Origin: WHSW01 sp963767285
GTDB taxonomy: Bacteria; Actinomycetota; Thermoleophilia; Solirubrobacterales; 70-9
Length of the DNA stretch: 64,000 nt
Reading direction: 5' to 3'
Assembly: GCA_963767285.1 (NCBI GenBank)
Contig: CAVYDJ010000003.1
Location: 62,001-126,000 of the forward strand
Every line of letters starts with the position of its first letter. The stretch's first letter is position 1. The position numbers and the translations under genes were made by a program. Under the pieces are notes generated by a model that worked only from the letters and a program-made list of their open reading frames with translations, ran no database searches and was not told the origin of the DNA. Below, piece after piece: positions 44,233-52,422 of this stretch.

Positions 44233-45530
44233 TTACCGCCGCCGCGCTGACCCTGACCCTGCTTGCCGCCGCCGGAGCCGTCGGCGGCGCCCCCCTGGCC
44301 GCCGGCGCCAGACTGGCCGCCGCCGTTGCCTTCGCCGCCGGCTGGCGGGGGCGCGGGGGCAGGGGTGACGGCGACCGACTCGAGGTCGTCGAGCAACGAG
44401 ACCGCGTCGTCGTGCGAGCGCAGATCGTGATCCGTGAGCGAGTCGCGGCGTTCGACCGGGATCGACTCGGCCTGGACGGGGATCGACTGGACCTCGGAGT
44501 AGAGCTCGATCCCGAGCGGGAGGTCGTAGGGAAGCCCGCGGTAGAGGGTGACGCGGCCGCCCTCGTCGATGCCCAGGAAGTAGACCTGGCGGGCGCCGAG
44601 CACGGCGGCGGCGCCGATCCCGCCGATCACGAGCAGCACGGCCAGGATCTTGGCGGCCGTCTTCCACCGCCCGCGCCGTGGCAGGTCGACCGGCTCGCGC
44701 GCGCGAGCGCCCTGCCGCTCCCGCGCCGCCCGCACCCGCTCGGCGCTGAGGCCGGCCTCCTCGGCGCTGGGGCCGACCAGCGTCGCGCCCTCGTCGACCT
44801 CGCCCGCCTCGGCGTCCGTGAGCCGGACCGCGACCGCGGTGATGTTGTCGCGGCCGCCGGCCTCGTTCGCGACGTCGACCAGGCGGGCGACGGCACCGTC
44901 GAGATCCGGCTCGGCGGCAAGCACCGCGGCGATCCCGTCGTCCTTGACCATCGTCGTGAGGCCGTCCGAGCAGAGCAGGAAGACGTCGCCGGGGCGGGCG
45001 CTGTAGCTGAACGTGTCGACCTCGACCTCGGCCTCGGGACCGAGGGCCCGGGTGATGATCGAGCGCTGCGGATGGTCCTCGGCCTGCTCGTCGGAGATCC
45101 GGCCCTGGCGGCGCAGCTCCTCGACCAGCGAATGGTCGGACGTCAACATCCGCAGGCTGCCGTCGCGCATCACGTAGGCGCGGCTGTCGCCGACGTGCCC
45201 GATTACGACGTCGTCGCCGTCGACGAGCAGCGCGGTCAGCGTCGTGCCCATCCCGGAGCGGGTTGAGTCGTGCTGCGCGAGCGCGTGGATGCGCGCGTTC
45301 GCCGCTTCGATCACGCGGCGCAGGAAGGCCTCGGCCGGCTCGTTCGGCTGGCGCTCGGCGTCCTCGAACAGCTCGGCGGCGATCCTGGACGCGACCTCGC
45401 CTGCCTGGGCGCCGCCCATCCCGTCCGCGACCGCGAACAGCGACGCGCCGGCGAAGAAGGAATCCTCGTTGGCGGTCCGCTGGCGCCCGGTATCGGACCG
45501 GTAGGCCTGCTCGCTGACCCGGAGCGGCAT
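44229..45530 (-). CDS. pstP: PP2C-type Ser/Thr phosphatase PstP
   Basis: 433 aa from ATG 45530 (TGATG overlap with fhaB). The PP2C domain (residues 1-240) has RTANEDSF, AVADGMGG, GHVGDSRAYV, LLCSDGLT, and GRDNITAVAV, giving the metal-binding Asp set. One membrane span near 288-315 is followed by an external domain and a Gly/Gln-rich tail. It removes phosphates from the kinases and their substrates. The operon setting is the same as in Mycobacterium and other Actinobacteria. Confidence 0.95.
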   Translation of the reverse strand: MPLRVSEQAYRSDTGRQRTANEDSFFAGASLFAVADGMGGAQAGEVASRIAAELFEDAERQPNEPAEAFLRRVIEAANARIHALAQHDSTRSGMGTTLTALLVDGDDVVIGHVGDSRAYVMRDGSLRMLTSDHSLVEELRRQGRISDEQAEDHPQRSIITRALGPEAEVEVDTFSYSARPGDVFLLCSDGLTTMVKDDGIAAVLAAEPDLDGAVARLVDVANEAGGRDNITAVAVRLTDAEAGEVDEGATLVGPSAEEAGLSAERVRAARERQGARAREPVDLPRRGRWKTAAKILAVLLVIGGIGAAAVLGARQVYFLGIDEGGRVTLYRGLPYDLPLGIELYSEVQSIPVQAESIPVERRDSLTDHDLRSHDDAVSLLDDLESVAVTPAPAPPPAGGEGNGGGQSGAGGQGGAADGSGGGKQGQGQRGGGN

Positions 45531-46012
45531 CAGTGCTCTCCGGGCACCTGCAGCTCGAAGCGGAACTCGGTGTCGCCGATCTTGACCTGATCGAGGTCGG
45601 AGAGCTCGGCCTCGCCGTGAAGCTGGCCGCCGTTCAGATAGGTGCCGTTGGTCGAGTTCAGGTCCTCCACGTAATACGAGGCGCCGCGCGAGTAGATCCG
45701 GGCGTGAACCGAGGAGGCGAATCGGTCCTCGATCCGGACGTCCGCCTCGCCCGAGCGCCCGATCGACAGTCCGCCGAACAGGTCGTAGCGCTCGTTGGCC
45801 GGCAGTCCGCCGCCGGTCACCGCGACCAGCCACGCGTCGGTCGCCGGGGCCCTGCCGCCGGCCCCGATCGGATGAAACCCGGTCGCCTCCGGCGCCGGCG
45901 CGCCGGTCTTGCGGAGCTCGCGCAGGGCGCTGCGCGAGACCCAGAACAGGAACAGGTAAAGAACGGCCAGAAAGCCGAACTTGAGGGCGACCGCGATCGG
46001 TTCAGTATCCAA
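45530..46012 (-). CDS. fhaB: FHA domain membrane protein FhaB (FipA/CwsA-type locus)
   Basis: 160 aa from TTG 46012, one base after the fhaA stop; the longer open frame is a shadow of fhaA. A membrane span at about residues 8-26 (KFGFLAVLYLFLFWVS) precedes an FHA domain with LSIGRSGEADVRIEDRFAS, VHARIY, and DLNSTNGTYLNG. FHA domains bind phosphothreonine, here probably on PknB or its substrates, and FhaB in mycobacteria acts with FtsZ and wall synthesis. The TTG start is uncommon but fits the gene spacing. Confidence 0.9.
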   Translation of the reverse strand: MDTEPIAVALKFGFLAVLYLFLFWVSRSALRELRKTGAPAPEATGFHPIGAGGRAPATDAWLVAVTGGGLPANERYDLFGGLSIGRSGEADVRIEDRFASSVHARIYSRGASYYVEDLNSTNGTYLNGGQLHGEAELSDLDQVKIGDTEFRFELQVPGEH

Positions 46013-46013
46013 G

Positions 46014-46802
46014 CTATTGCTCGATGTCGAAGACGAAGCGGACGGTGCCGAGCACGACCTCGTCGCCGGGGCCGAGGCGCGAGGCGTCGACCTGGCGGCC
46101 GTTGACCTTGACGCCGTTGGTGGACCCGAGGTCGACGATCTGCCAATCGCCCGTCGACCCCCGGCGAAGCTCGGCATGGCGGCGCGAGACGTTGGGATCG
46201 TTGAGCACGCAGTCGCACTCGCGCGAGCGGCCGAGCGACGCGACCGGGCCGTCGAGCACGTAGCGGCGGTCGTCGAGCGAGACGATCGCCTTGGTCTCGG
46301 TCAGATGGGCGGCACGGTCGCGGCGCTTGGACTTCGTGTCCTTCGGCGGCACCGTGTAGACCATCGTGTGGCCCTGCTCGCCCTGCTCGGGAGCCTCGCC
46401 CTGGCGGGCGGGTGGCTTTACGAGCCGGGTCTGGATCCCGAACTCGCCGAGCCGCAGACGCTCGTCGGACTCGAGGTGGACCTCGGGCCGGGTGAGCAGC
46501 GCGTAGTCGTGACGGCGGGCGTGCTCGAGCAGGTAGGCCGACAGCTCCTGCTCGAGCGAGCGCTCGTAGCCCTCGAGTCGCTCGCGATCCTCGGTCGAGA
46601 GCCAGACCGTGTACTGGTTGGGGACGTAGACGCGCGAGACCGAGGCGGTCCGGTGCGCGTCCATCTCCTTGGCCAGCTTGCGAGCGATCTCGACCGGCTG
46701 GACCTGCGACGAGAAGGCACGGCTGAACACGCCTTCGACGAGGCTCTCGATCCGCTGCTCAAGGTTGCGTAGGACGCTGATGTTTCCGTCTCTCCCGGGC
46801 AC
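46014..46802 (-). CDS. fhaA: FHA domain protein FhaA (DUF3662 plus FHA)
   Basis: 262 aa with a GTG start. The N-terminal DUF3662 (FhaA-N) part has LRNLEQRIESLVEGVFSRAF and QPVEIARKLAKEMD. A short acidic linker follows, then the FHA domain from about residue 180 (ASLGRSRECDCVLNDPNVSR; HAEL; DLGSTNGVKVNGR). In mycobacteria FhaA binds phosphorylated MviN/MurJ and PknB and controls peptidoglycan synthesis. It lies 39 bases after the upstream kinase gene. A TAATTG at about 10 bases from the GTG is a weak -10 candidate. Confidence 0.92.
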   Translation of the reverse strand: MPGRDGNISVLRNLEQRIESLVEGVFSRAFSSQVQPVEIARKLAKEMDAHRTASVSRVYVPNQYTVWLSTEDRERLEGYERSLEQELSAYLLEHARRHDYALLTRPEVHLESDERLRLGEFGIQTRLVKPPARQGEAPEQGEQGHTMVYTVPPKDTKSKRRDRAAHLTETKAIVSLDDRRYVLDGPVASLGRSRECDCVLNDPNVSRRHAELRRGSTGDWQIVDLGSTNGVKVNGRQVDASRLGPGDEVVLGTVRFVFDIEQ

Positions 46803-46841
46803 GCAAGGGGCGCAATTACCCGTGATAGGGAAAGGGGAATC

Positions 46842-48299
46842 CTAGGGAGTAGTGGCGCGAAGCCCGGTCCCGGCGAGGCGGGCGGGCGGGGCGCCGTTCG
46901 TGCGTGGCGCCACGCGCAGGAGCCCGAACTCGAGCGCGACCGCGACAACGGCGGCGATCACCACGCCCGCGGGCCGGTCGCCCAGCGAGCCGTCGGCGAC
47001 GTTCGCAAGCGCCGCGGTGGCCCCCGCCGCCCAGATCATCGCGCCGAGTAGGCAAAGGGCCAGATGCCGGATCGCGAGGACCCAGCCGAGCGTCACCGAG
47101 GCCACGGCGAAGACCGCTGCGCCGAGAAGCGATTGGGGCGAGACCAGCGCCGCCGCGAGGTCGTCGCCGGCGATCCCGAGATCCGGGCCGGAACCCCAGG
47201 CGAGCGCCGCGCCCAGCATCCAGAACCAGGCGATCGCGCCCAGCACCGCGCGCGACCGGGCGCTCGGGCCGGCGGCACCGAGCGCGGCTGCAGCCCCGCC
47301 GACGCCGATCACGGCAAGCACCGGTGCGGTGGCGACGGCGAGGACGGCGAGCCCGGTGGCGCGAGCCCGACCGGGCGGGCGTGCTTCGGCATCGGCCACA
47401 TCGTGGCCGGGGAGCAGGTGGACGGCGTCGAGCTCGCGCCGTTCGGCGCGCAGGCACTCTCCGAGCTCCGCCGGGCTCGGGCGGAGCCTGGGATCGGGGT
47501 CGAGGCAGGCATCGATCGTCTCGGCCAGGCCCTCCGGCAGATCCGGGCGACAGGCGCGCAGCGGAGGTAGGGGAGCGCCGATCCGGCGCACGGTCTGGGC
47601 GGGGGTGCGACCCGCGACCGGGTTCAGGCCCGCCCATCCCTCGTAGGCAGTGAGCGCCAGGGAGTAGACGTCCGTCTCGGGGCCGGCGAGCTCGCCCTCG
47701 GCCTGCTCCGGCGACATGTAGGCGAGCGTCCCGACCACCTCGCCGTCGGCGGTCAGGGTCGGGGCGCCGGCCAGGCGGGCGATCCCGAAGTCCATCAGCT
47801 TGGCGCGGCGTCCCGCGCGCGGGTCGTCGCCGACGATCACGTTCTGCGGCTTGATGTCGCGGTGGACGACGCCCCGGGCATGGGCGTGGGCGAGCGCGTC
47901 GCAGAGGTCGGCGGCGATCTCGGCCAGATCGCGGTCGGAGAGCATGCCCTCGGCCTCCAGCTGGGCGAGCGTCCGGCCGGGGACGAGCTCGGAGACGAGC
48001 ACCGGGCGGCCGCCGTGCTCGCCGAGCTCGTAGAGGGTCACGATCGACGGGTGGTTCAGGCGCGCCGCGGCCTGCGCCTCGCGCAGAACCCGCTCGCGGT
48101 CGCCGACGTCGATCTCCTTCAGCGCCACCTCGCGCTGGAGCCGCTCGTCGTAGGCGCGGTAGACGGTGCCCATCCCCCCGGAGCCGATTCGTTCGAGGAC
48201 GCGAAAGCGCTCCATCACCAGCTCTTGCACCACAACCTCAACCGTTCGCCGGGTGGGGGTCCTCTCCTGCTGGGCCGGTCGCGCCGACTCACCGTGCAT
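46842..48299 (-). CDS. Ser/Thr protein kinase with polytopic membrane C-terminus
   Basis: 485 aa from ATG 48299; the open frame runs to 48332, but that would overlap the divergent gene, and an internal ATG at 48215 (residue 29, start of the kinase fold) is an alternative. The kinase domain has GSGGMGTVYRA, VALKEI, HRDIKPQNVI, DFGIARL, and SPEQAEG. After residue 320 the protein is a chain of about six hydrophobic segments instead of one span plus a sensor. It stands at the head of the FhaA-to-Ddl operon, a position that suggests a second input into wall control. Confidence 0.88.
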   Translation of the reverse strand: MHGESARPAQQERTPTRRTVEVVVQELVMERFRVLERIGSGGMGTVYRAYDERLQREVALKEIDVGDRERVLREAQAAARLNHPSIVTLYELGEHGGRPVLVSELVPGRTLAQLEAEGMLSDRDLAEIAADLCDALAHAHARGVVHRDIKPQNVIVGDDPRAGRRAKLMDFGIARLAGAPTLTADGEVVGTLAYMSPEQAEGELAGPETDVYSLALTAYEGWAGLNPVAGRTPAQTVRRIGAPLPPLRACRPDLPEGLAETIDACLDPDPRLRPSPAELGECLRAERRELDAVHLLPGHDVADAEARPPGRARATGLAVLAVATAPVLAVIGVGGAAAALGAAGPSARSRAVLGAIAWFWMLGAALAWGSGPDLGIAGDDLAAALVSPQSLLGAAVFAVASVTLGWVLAIRHLALCLLGAMIWAAGATAALANVADGSLGDRPAGVVIAAVVAVALEFGLLRVAPRTNGAPPARLAGTGLRATTP

Positions 48300-48325
48300 A
48301 CTTCCCCCGCCGAAGGGCCAAAACC

Positions 48326-49393
48326 GTGGCATTCCTCGACGAGGACGAACGACAAGCGGCCGGATCCGGCGGCGGGCCCAGGGAATCGGGGCCCGAGCGA
48401 CAGCGTCAGCTGATGCTGCGTCGCGTGATCGCGCTCGGAGTCGGGGTCCTGATCATCATCCTGCTGCTGCTCGCGGTGCGCGGCTGCCTCGACGCCCGCA
48501 AGGAGCGCGGATTCGAGAGCTACGTCACCGACCTCAGCGACATCGCCACCCAGTCGAACCGGCTCGCCGCCGGCTTCTTCGAGCGGCTCGAGGAGCCGCC
48601 GCCGGACTCCGATCCGCTCACCCTCGAGGCCCAGATCTCCTCCGACCGCGGTACGGCCGAAAGCCTGCTGCAGCGTGTGGAGAGCCTCGACTCCCCCGAC
48701 GAGCTGTCCGAGGAGCAGAGCGAGCTGATCCAGACGTTCGAGCTTCGTCGCGACGCGCTCGCCCAGATCGCAGAGGACATCTCGACCGCGCTCGGCGACG
48801 ATGGCGACGAGGCGATCGACCGGATCGCGGGCGCGATGCGGGCCTTCCTGGCCAGCGACGTGCTCTACGCCCGCGCCCAGAACGACATCCAGACGGTGCT
48901 CAAGGAGCAGGAGGTCACGGGCCAGGTGCCCGACAGCGTCTTCCTGCCCGAGCCGGTGACGATGTGGCTCGAGCGCCAGCAGCTCACCGCCGTGCTGAGC
49001 ACCTTCGCAACCGCATCGGGTGCGATCCAGGGGACGCATGGGCTCGCCCTGCTGAGCACGACGATCGACAAGACGCCGCTGACCGCGGACGCTGAGAACA
49101 CGGTCCCGATCGGCGACAGCCCGCCGACGATCACCGTCGAGGTCCAGAACCAGGGCGACCAGCCGGAGAGCGACGTCACGGTCGAGTACTCGCTGAGCGG
49201 CGGCACGGTTCCCATCTCGGGCGAGGGGCAGATCGCGAAGCTCGACGCGCAGGGGATCCAGGAGCTGAAGCTGCCCCTCGAGGACATGCCCGACATCGGC
49301 GCTCCGCTGACACTGGAGGTCGAGGTCCTGGCCGTGCTCGGCGAACAGGTCTCAGACAACAACGGCGCGACCTACACCGTCACCTTCGACTGA
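48326..49393 (+). CDS. Membrane-anchored protein with CARDB-like domain
   Basis: 355 aa with a GTG start. A hydrophilic N-terminus (about 30 residues), one membrane span (VIALGVGVLIIILLLLAV), an alpha-helical external region of about 170 residues with coiled-coil character, and a C-terminal beta domain (TITVEVQNQGDQPESDVTVE) like CARDB adhesion modules. It shares a 26-base divergent gap with the kinase at the head of the wall operon, so a sensing or scaffold role is possible. No enzyme motif. Confidence 0.75.
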   Translation: MAFLDEDERQAAGSGGGPRESGPERQRQLMLRRVIALGVGVLIIILLLLAVRGCLDARKERGFESYVTDLSDIATQSNRLAAGFFERLEEPPPDSDPLTLEAQISSDRGTAESLLQRVESLDSPDELSEEQSELIQTFELRRDALAQIAEDISTALGDDGDEAIDRIAGAMRAFLASDVLYARAQNDIQTVLKEQEVTGQVPDSVFLPEPVTMWLERQQLTAVLSTFATASGAIQGTHGLALLSTTIDKTPLTADAENTVPIGDSPPTITVEVQNQGDQPESDVTVEYSLSGGTVPISGEGQIAKLDAQGIQELKLPLEDMPDIGAPLTLEVEVLAVLGEQVSDNNGATYTVTFD

Positions 49394-49401
49394 GCGTGGC
49401 G

Positions 49402-50259
49402 ATGCGCGTTGCCTTCCTCGGTCCCGCGGGGACCTACAGCGAGGACGCGCTGCGCAGCGCCGCCGGCGATGCCGTCTTCGAGCCGCTGCCGATGGCGACC
49501 ATCCACGCCGCCGTGGTTGCGGTCGACGAGGGAGACGCCGACCGGGCGCTGGTCCCGTTCGAGAACTCGATCGAGGGGGCTGTTCGCCCGACCCTCGACG
49601 CGCTCGCGTTCGAGGCGACCACGGTGACCATCGTCGGCGAGCATGATCAGCCGATCTCGACCAGCCTGATCGCGCGCCGGCCGCTCGAGCTCAGCGAGAT
49701 CGAGCTCGTGATCTCCCACCCGCAGGCGAGCGCGCAGAGCGAGCGCTTCCTGCGCACCGAGGTGCCGGCGGCGAAGGTCCGGGGCGCGTCGAGCACCGCC
49801 GATGCCGTGCGCGAGGTCGCCGAGTCGGATCAACCGTGGGCCGCGCTGGGGGCGGCGTCGGCGGCCGCGATCTACGACTGCGTTGTCCTCCGCGAGGGAG
49901 TCGAGGACGAGGAGGGCAACATCACCCGCTTCGTCTGGCTGGCGCCGGCGGGCACCGAGCCCGCGGGCGACGGCGAGTGGCGGACGACGTTCAGCTTCTC
50001 CGAGCTCGGAGCCGATCACCCAGGAGCACTGGTCGATGCGCTGACCGAGTTCTCCAGCCGTCAGGTCAACCTGACCCGCATCGAGTCCCGGCCGCTGCGG
50101 GCCGGCGGCCTGGGCCGCTACATGTTCTTCTGCGACCTCGAGGGCAGGGCGGGCGACGCCCCGGTCGCCGATGCGATCGAGGGTCTGCGGTCGAAGGCCG
50201 AGAACGTCCGCGTCCTCGGCAGCTACCCGATCCGCAGCGGCGGGATCCCCGGTGGCTGA
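49402..50259 (+). CDS. pheA: Prephenate dehydratase
   Basis: 285 aa from ATG 49402 (a GTG at 49396 is the alternative). AFLGPAGTYSEDAL, LVPFENSIEGAV, and the TRF motif in GNITRFVWLA are those of monofunctional PheA. The C-terminal ACT domain begins SFSELGADHPGALVDAL and contains LTRIESRPLR, the Phe-binding regulatory site. It converts prephenate to phenylpyruvate for phenylalanine. It starts 8 bases after the upstream gene, so may share its transcript. Confidence 0.93.
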   Translation: MRVAFLGPAGTYSEDALRSAAGDAVFEPLPMATIHAAVVAVDEGDADRALVPFENSIEGAVRPTLDALAFEATTVTIVGEHDQPISTSLIARRPLELSEIELVISHPQASAQSERFLRTEVPAAKVRGASSTADAVREVAESDQPWAALGAASAAAIYDCVVLREGVEDEEGNITRFVWLAPAGTEPAGDGEWRTTFSFSELGADHPGALVDALTEFSSRQVNLTRIESRPLRAGGLGRYMFFCDLEGRAGDAPVADAIEGLRSKAENVRVLGSYPIRSGGIPGG

Positions 50260-50278
50260 GGCCGTCGAAGCTCCGCTC

Positions 50279-50284
50279 TACAAT
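50279..50284 (+). promoter_or_regulatory. -10 element (TACAAT) of the HNH gene, leaderless
   Basis: TACAAT, a near-consensus -10, 10 bases before ATG 50295. Confidence 0.55.
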
Positions 50285-50294
50285 CCGGGCCACC

Positions 50295-50852
50295 ATGGAG
50301 GCCCTCGCTGACCCCGAGGTAGTCGCGCCCGGCGCTCGCCTGCGTGCGAGCGGTCGGGTCCTGGTCCTCAACGCGAGCTATGAGCCGATCAACGTCTGCA
50401 CGGTGCGGCGGGCGGCGGTTCTGGTCCTGAAGTCGCGCGCCGAGATGCTGGAGCGCGGCGAGGGAGCCCTGCACTCCGAGCGGCTTGCGCTCGAGCGGCC
50501 GTGCGTGATCCGCCTCGTCCGCTACGTGCGCATCCCCCGGGATGTGCACCGGCGCAAGATCACTCGCAAGGCGGTGCTCGCGCGCGACTTCTACACCTGC
50601 CAGTACTGCGGCCACGAGGCGACCAGCCTCACGGTCGACCACGTGATCCCGCGCAGCCGCGGGGGCCAATCGGTGTGGGAGAACATCGTCGCCTCCTGCG
50701 CTCCCTGCAACCGCAAGAAGGGCAACCGGATGCCGCGGGAGGCCTCGATGCACCCGGCGAGGCGCCCGAGCCCGCCCGGGCCGACCGTCTTCATCAGGAT
50801 CGCGGCGCCACGGGTCCCGCTGGCCTGGGAGCCGTACCTGCTCGCCGCCTGA
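50295..50852 (+). CDS. HNH endonuclease family protein
   Basis: 185 aa. The N-terminal region ASGRVLVLNASYEPINVCTV is typical of the actinobacterial HNH group. The HNH zinc-finger core reads CQYCGHEATSLTVDHVIPRS, then WENIVASCAPCNRKKGNR, with both CxxC pairs and the D-H and N residues intact. These small stand-alone HNH proteins are common near housekeeping genes and their cutting target is unknown. Not part of a visible restriction system. The gene has its own leaderless promoter. Confidence 0.88.
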   Translation: MEALADPEVVAPGARLRASGRVLVLNASYEPINVCTVRRAAVLVLKSRAEMLERGEGALHSERLALERPCVIRLVRYVRIPRDVHRRKITRKAVLARDFYTCQYCGHEATSLTVDHVIPRSRGGQSVWENIVASCAPCNRKKGNRMPREASMHPARRPSPPGPTVFIRIAAPRVPLAWEPYLLAA

Positions 50853-50931
50853 TGGGAACGGTGGTGGGTGCGAGCTGTCGCTCGCCTGCGACCCGCGGCT
50901 GATCAGCGCCGCGGCTGAGATCCGGCAAAGC

Positions 50932-50961
50932 GAAGGGCCGCCCCCACCGGGGCGGCCCTTC
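50932..50961. terminator. Strong GC stem-loop, likely bidirectional terminator
   Basis: A perfect 13-base-pair stem, GAAGGGCCGCCCC with GGGGCGGCCCTTC, and a CACC loop, 80 bases after the HNH stop. On the minus strand it is followed by GCTTTGCC, on the plus strand by CAAGG; T runs are weak, as is common in very high-GC genomes. It would stop the HNH transcript and any minus-strand transcript coming from 51.2 kb. Confidence 0.6.
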
Positions 50962-51118
50962 CAAGGTGCGATTGGGAAGCGGTCCTTGCATGTGCGCGAC
51001 CGGGAGGGACATTCCCGGCCTGCTCGGCCCGCCGGTGCCTGGGGTTGGATTCCGCCAGGCGGCTCGCACGCTGCTTGTCCGACGCGACGGTCACCCGCCG
51101 TCCGGGCGAAGCGGCCGA

Positions 51119-51163
51119 CTAGCGGCCCCGCACCTCCAGCGTCCCTAGAAAACTGTCACTCAA
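51119..51163 (-). CDS. Possible 14-aa peptide behind a near-perfect Shine-Dalgarno
   Basis: TTG at 51163 lies 9 bases after AAGGAGGT and opens a frame encoding MSDSFLGTLEVRGR (first codon TTG read as Met), ending in TAG at 51119. The same frame stays open beyond the TAG to 50903, but that part is Arg/Ala-rich and runs through the terminator stem, so I do not trust it as protein. A leader peptide, a small protein broken by an error, or a non-coding RNA are all possible. Confidence 0.25.
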   Translation of the reverse strand: MSDSFLGTLEVRGR

Positions 51164-51167
51164 TGTA

Positions 51168-51183
51168 GGACCACCTCCTTTCT
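51168..51183 (-). promoter_or_regulatory. Shine-Dalgarno sequence, extended
   Basis: Minus-strand AGAAAGGAGGTGGTCC matches 15 of 16 bases of the sequence complementary to the 3' end of 16S rRNA (AGAAAGGAGGTGATCC in most bacteria). Nothing else in the window is close to this strength. Confidence 0.6.
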
Positions 51184-51314
51184 CTGGTCCGTCGATTGAA
51201 GCAGACGCGGGGGTCGAAGTTTGGGGTGAGGTTCAGGGGTTTTCCCCGATGTCGAATCGCCGCCGCGCGATGAGTATTCGTCGGGTGATCGGTCTCACGT
51301 AACGAGAAGCCCTG

Positions 51315-52415
51315 ATGACTGACGATTCGAACATGAACCAAACCGCGATGGATCGCGTAGTGCCTGACGAGATGGAGCTCGTGACTTCGTCGCTGGGGCA
51401 AGGAAGCCGCCGCCTGATCGAGATCGGCGTGTTCGCGGCGCTCCTGGTCGGCGCCCTGTTCGCCTTTCCCGGGCTCGGCGAGCTGCGCGACCGCCTCGCA
51501 GGTGCCGACCCGCGGCTGATCGCGCTCGCCGCCGCGCTCGAGGTCGGCTCCTGCCTCGCCTTCGTCGCCGCCTTCCGCGGCGTCTTCTCCCGCCGGCTCT
51601 CGTGGCGCTTCTCGTACGAGGTGGGGATGTCCGAGCAGGCCGCCAACGTGCTGCTGCCGACCGGCGGCGCGGGCGGGCTCGCGCTCGGCGCCTGGGCGCT
51701 GCGGCGCGTCGGGATGCCGGCGGAGCGGATCGGCCGCCGGACCGTCGCCTTCTTCCTGATCACCAGCTCGGTGAACTTCGCCGCCGTGATCTTCGCCGGC
51801 CTCGGCCTCGGCCTCGGGGTCCTCCCGGGCCACGTCGCGTTCCTCGCCGCGATCGTCCCGGCGCTGCTCGCCGCCGCGTTCCTGGCCGCCATCGCCCTCT
51901 CCCCGCGGGTGATCGAGGGAGGCTCGTCAGAGGGCGCCGGGCGCGTCCGCGGTGCGCTCGCCAAGGGCCGCGGCTATCTGGCCGCCGGCGTCCGCGACGC
52001 GATCGCGCTGATCGGCAGCGGCCGGCCGCTGATCGTCTTCGGCGCGCTCGGCTACATGGCCCTCGACGTGATGGCGCTCGGCGCCGTGTTCGCGGCGCTC
52101 GGCGGCGGCGCGCCGACCCTCGGCGTGTTCGTGCTCGCCTACGCGGTCGGCCAGCTCGGCGGCCTCATCCCCCTGCCCGGTGGGGTCGGCGGCACCGACG
52201 GCGGCCTGATCCTCGCCTTCGGCCTCCTTGGCGGCACGCCGGTGGCGATCTCCGCGGCCGCGGTGCTCGGCTACCGCGCCTTCCAGCTGGGCGTCCCGGC
52301 GATCCTGGGCATCGCCGCCTTCGGCTCGCTGCGCCGCAGCCTCGGCGACGAGCCACAGCGCTCAGACACCCCGGCGCCCGCCCTCGGCGGCTGCTTCGAG
52401 CCCGAGCCGGCCTAG
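51315..52415 (+). CDS. Flippase-like/LPG synthase TM domain protein (UPF0104)
   Basis: 366 aa with about eight membrane spans. GMSEQAANVLLPTGGAGGLA and the late AYAVGQLGGLIPLPGGVGGT with D-G are the signature stretches of the PF03706 family (MprF N-domain-like flippases). Members move or bind lipids or lipid-linked sugars; the substrate here is unknown. No lysyl-transfer domain is attached. It converges on gyrA with only 7 bases between stops. The start is ATG 51315; no clear -10 or Shine-Dalgarno sequence was identified. Confidence 0.85.
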   Translation: MTDDSNMNQTAMDRVVPDEMELVTSSLGQGSRRLIEIGVFAALLVGALFAFPGLGELRDRLAGADPRLIALAAALEVGSCLAFVAAFRGVFSRRLSWRFSYEVGMSEQAANVLLPTGGAGGLALGAWALRRVGMPAERIGRRTVAFFLITSSVNFAAVIFAGLGLGLGVLPGHVAFLAAIVPALLAAAFLAAIALSPRVIEGGSSEGAGRVRGALAKGRGYLAAGVRDAIALIGSGRPLIVFGALGYMALDVMALGAVFAALGGGAPTLGVFVLAYAVGQLGGLIPLPGGVGGTDGGLILAFGLLGGTPVAISAAAVLGYRAFQLGVPAILGIAAFGSLRRSLGDEPQRSDTPAPALGGCFEPEPA

Positions 52416-52422
52416 CGGCCGG

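Larger units (their letters stand above)
50962..51314. other. Gene-poor gap with orphan ribosome-binding site
   Basis: The 462 bases between the HNH gene and the next membrane protein hold the terminator above, a minus-strand near-perfect Shine-Dalgarno sequence and its short frame, and a GGGGTTTTCCCC palindrome at about 51236-51247. No tRNA, rRNA or longer gene is supported. The open frames on both strands here are short and of low complexity. Confidence 0.6.

Noticed and set aside
50903..51094. 63-codon minus-strand frame after the amber stop
   Set aside because: Encodes low-complexity Arg/Ala text and its end is the terminator stem itself.
51168..51183. Plus-strand CACCTCCTTTCT, identical to the 3' end of 16S rRNA
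   Set aside because: No other 16S sequence precedes it. It is read better as a Shine-Dalgarno sequence on the minus strand.
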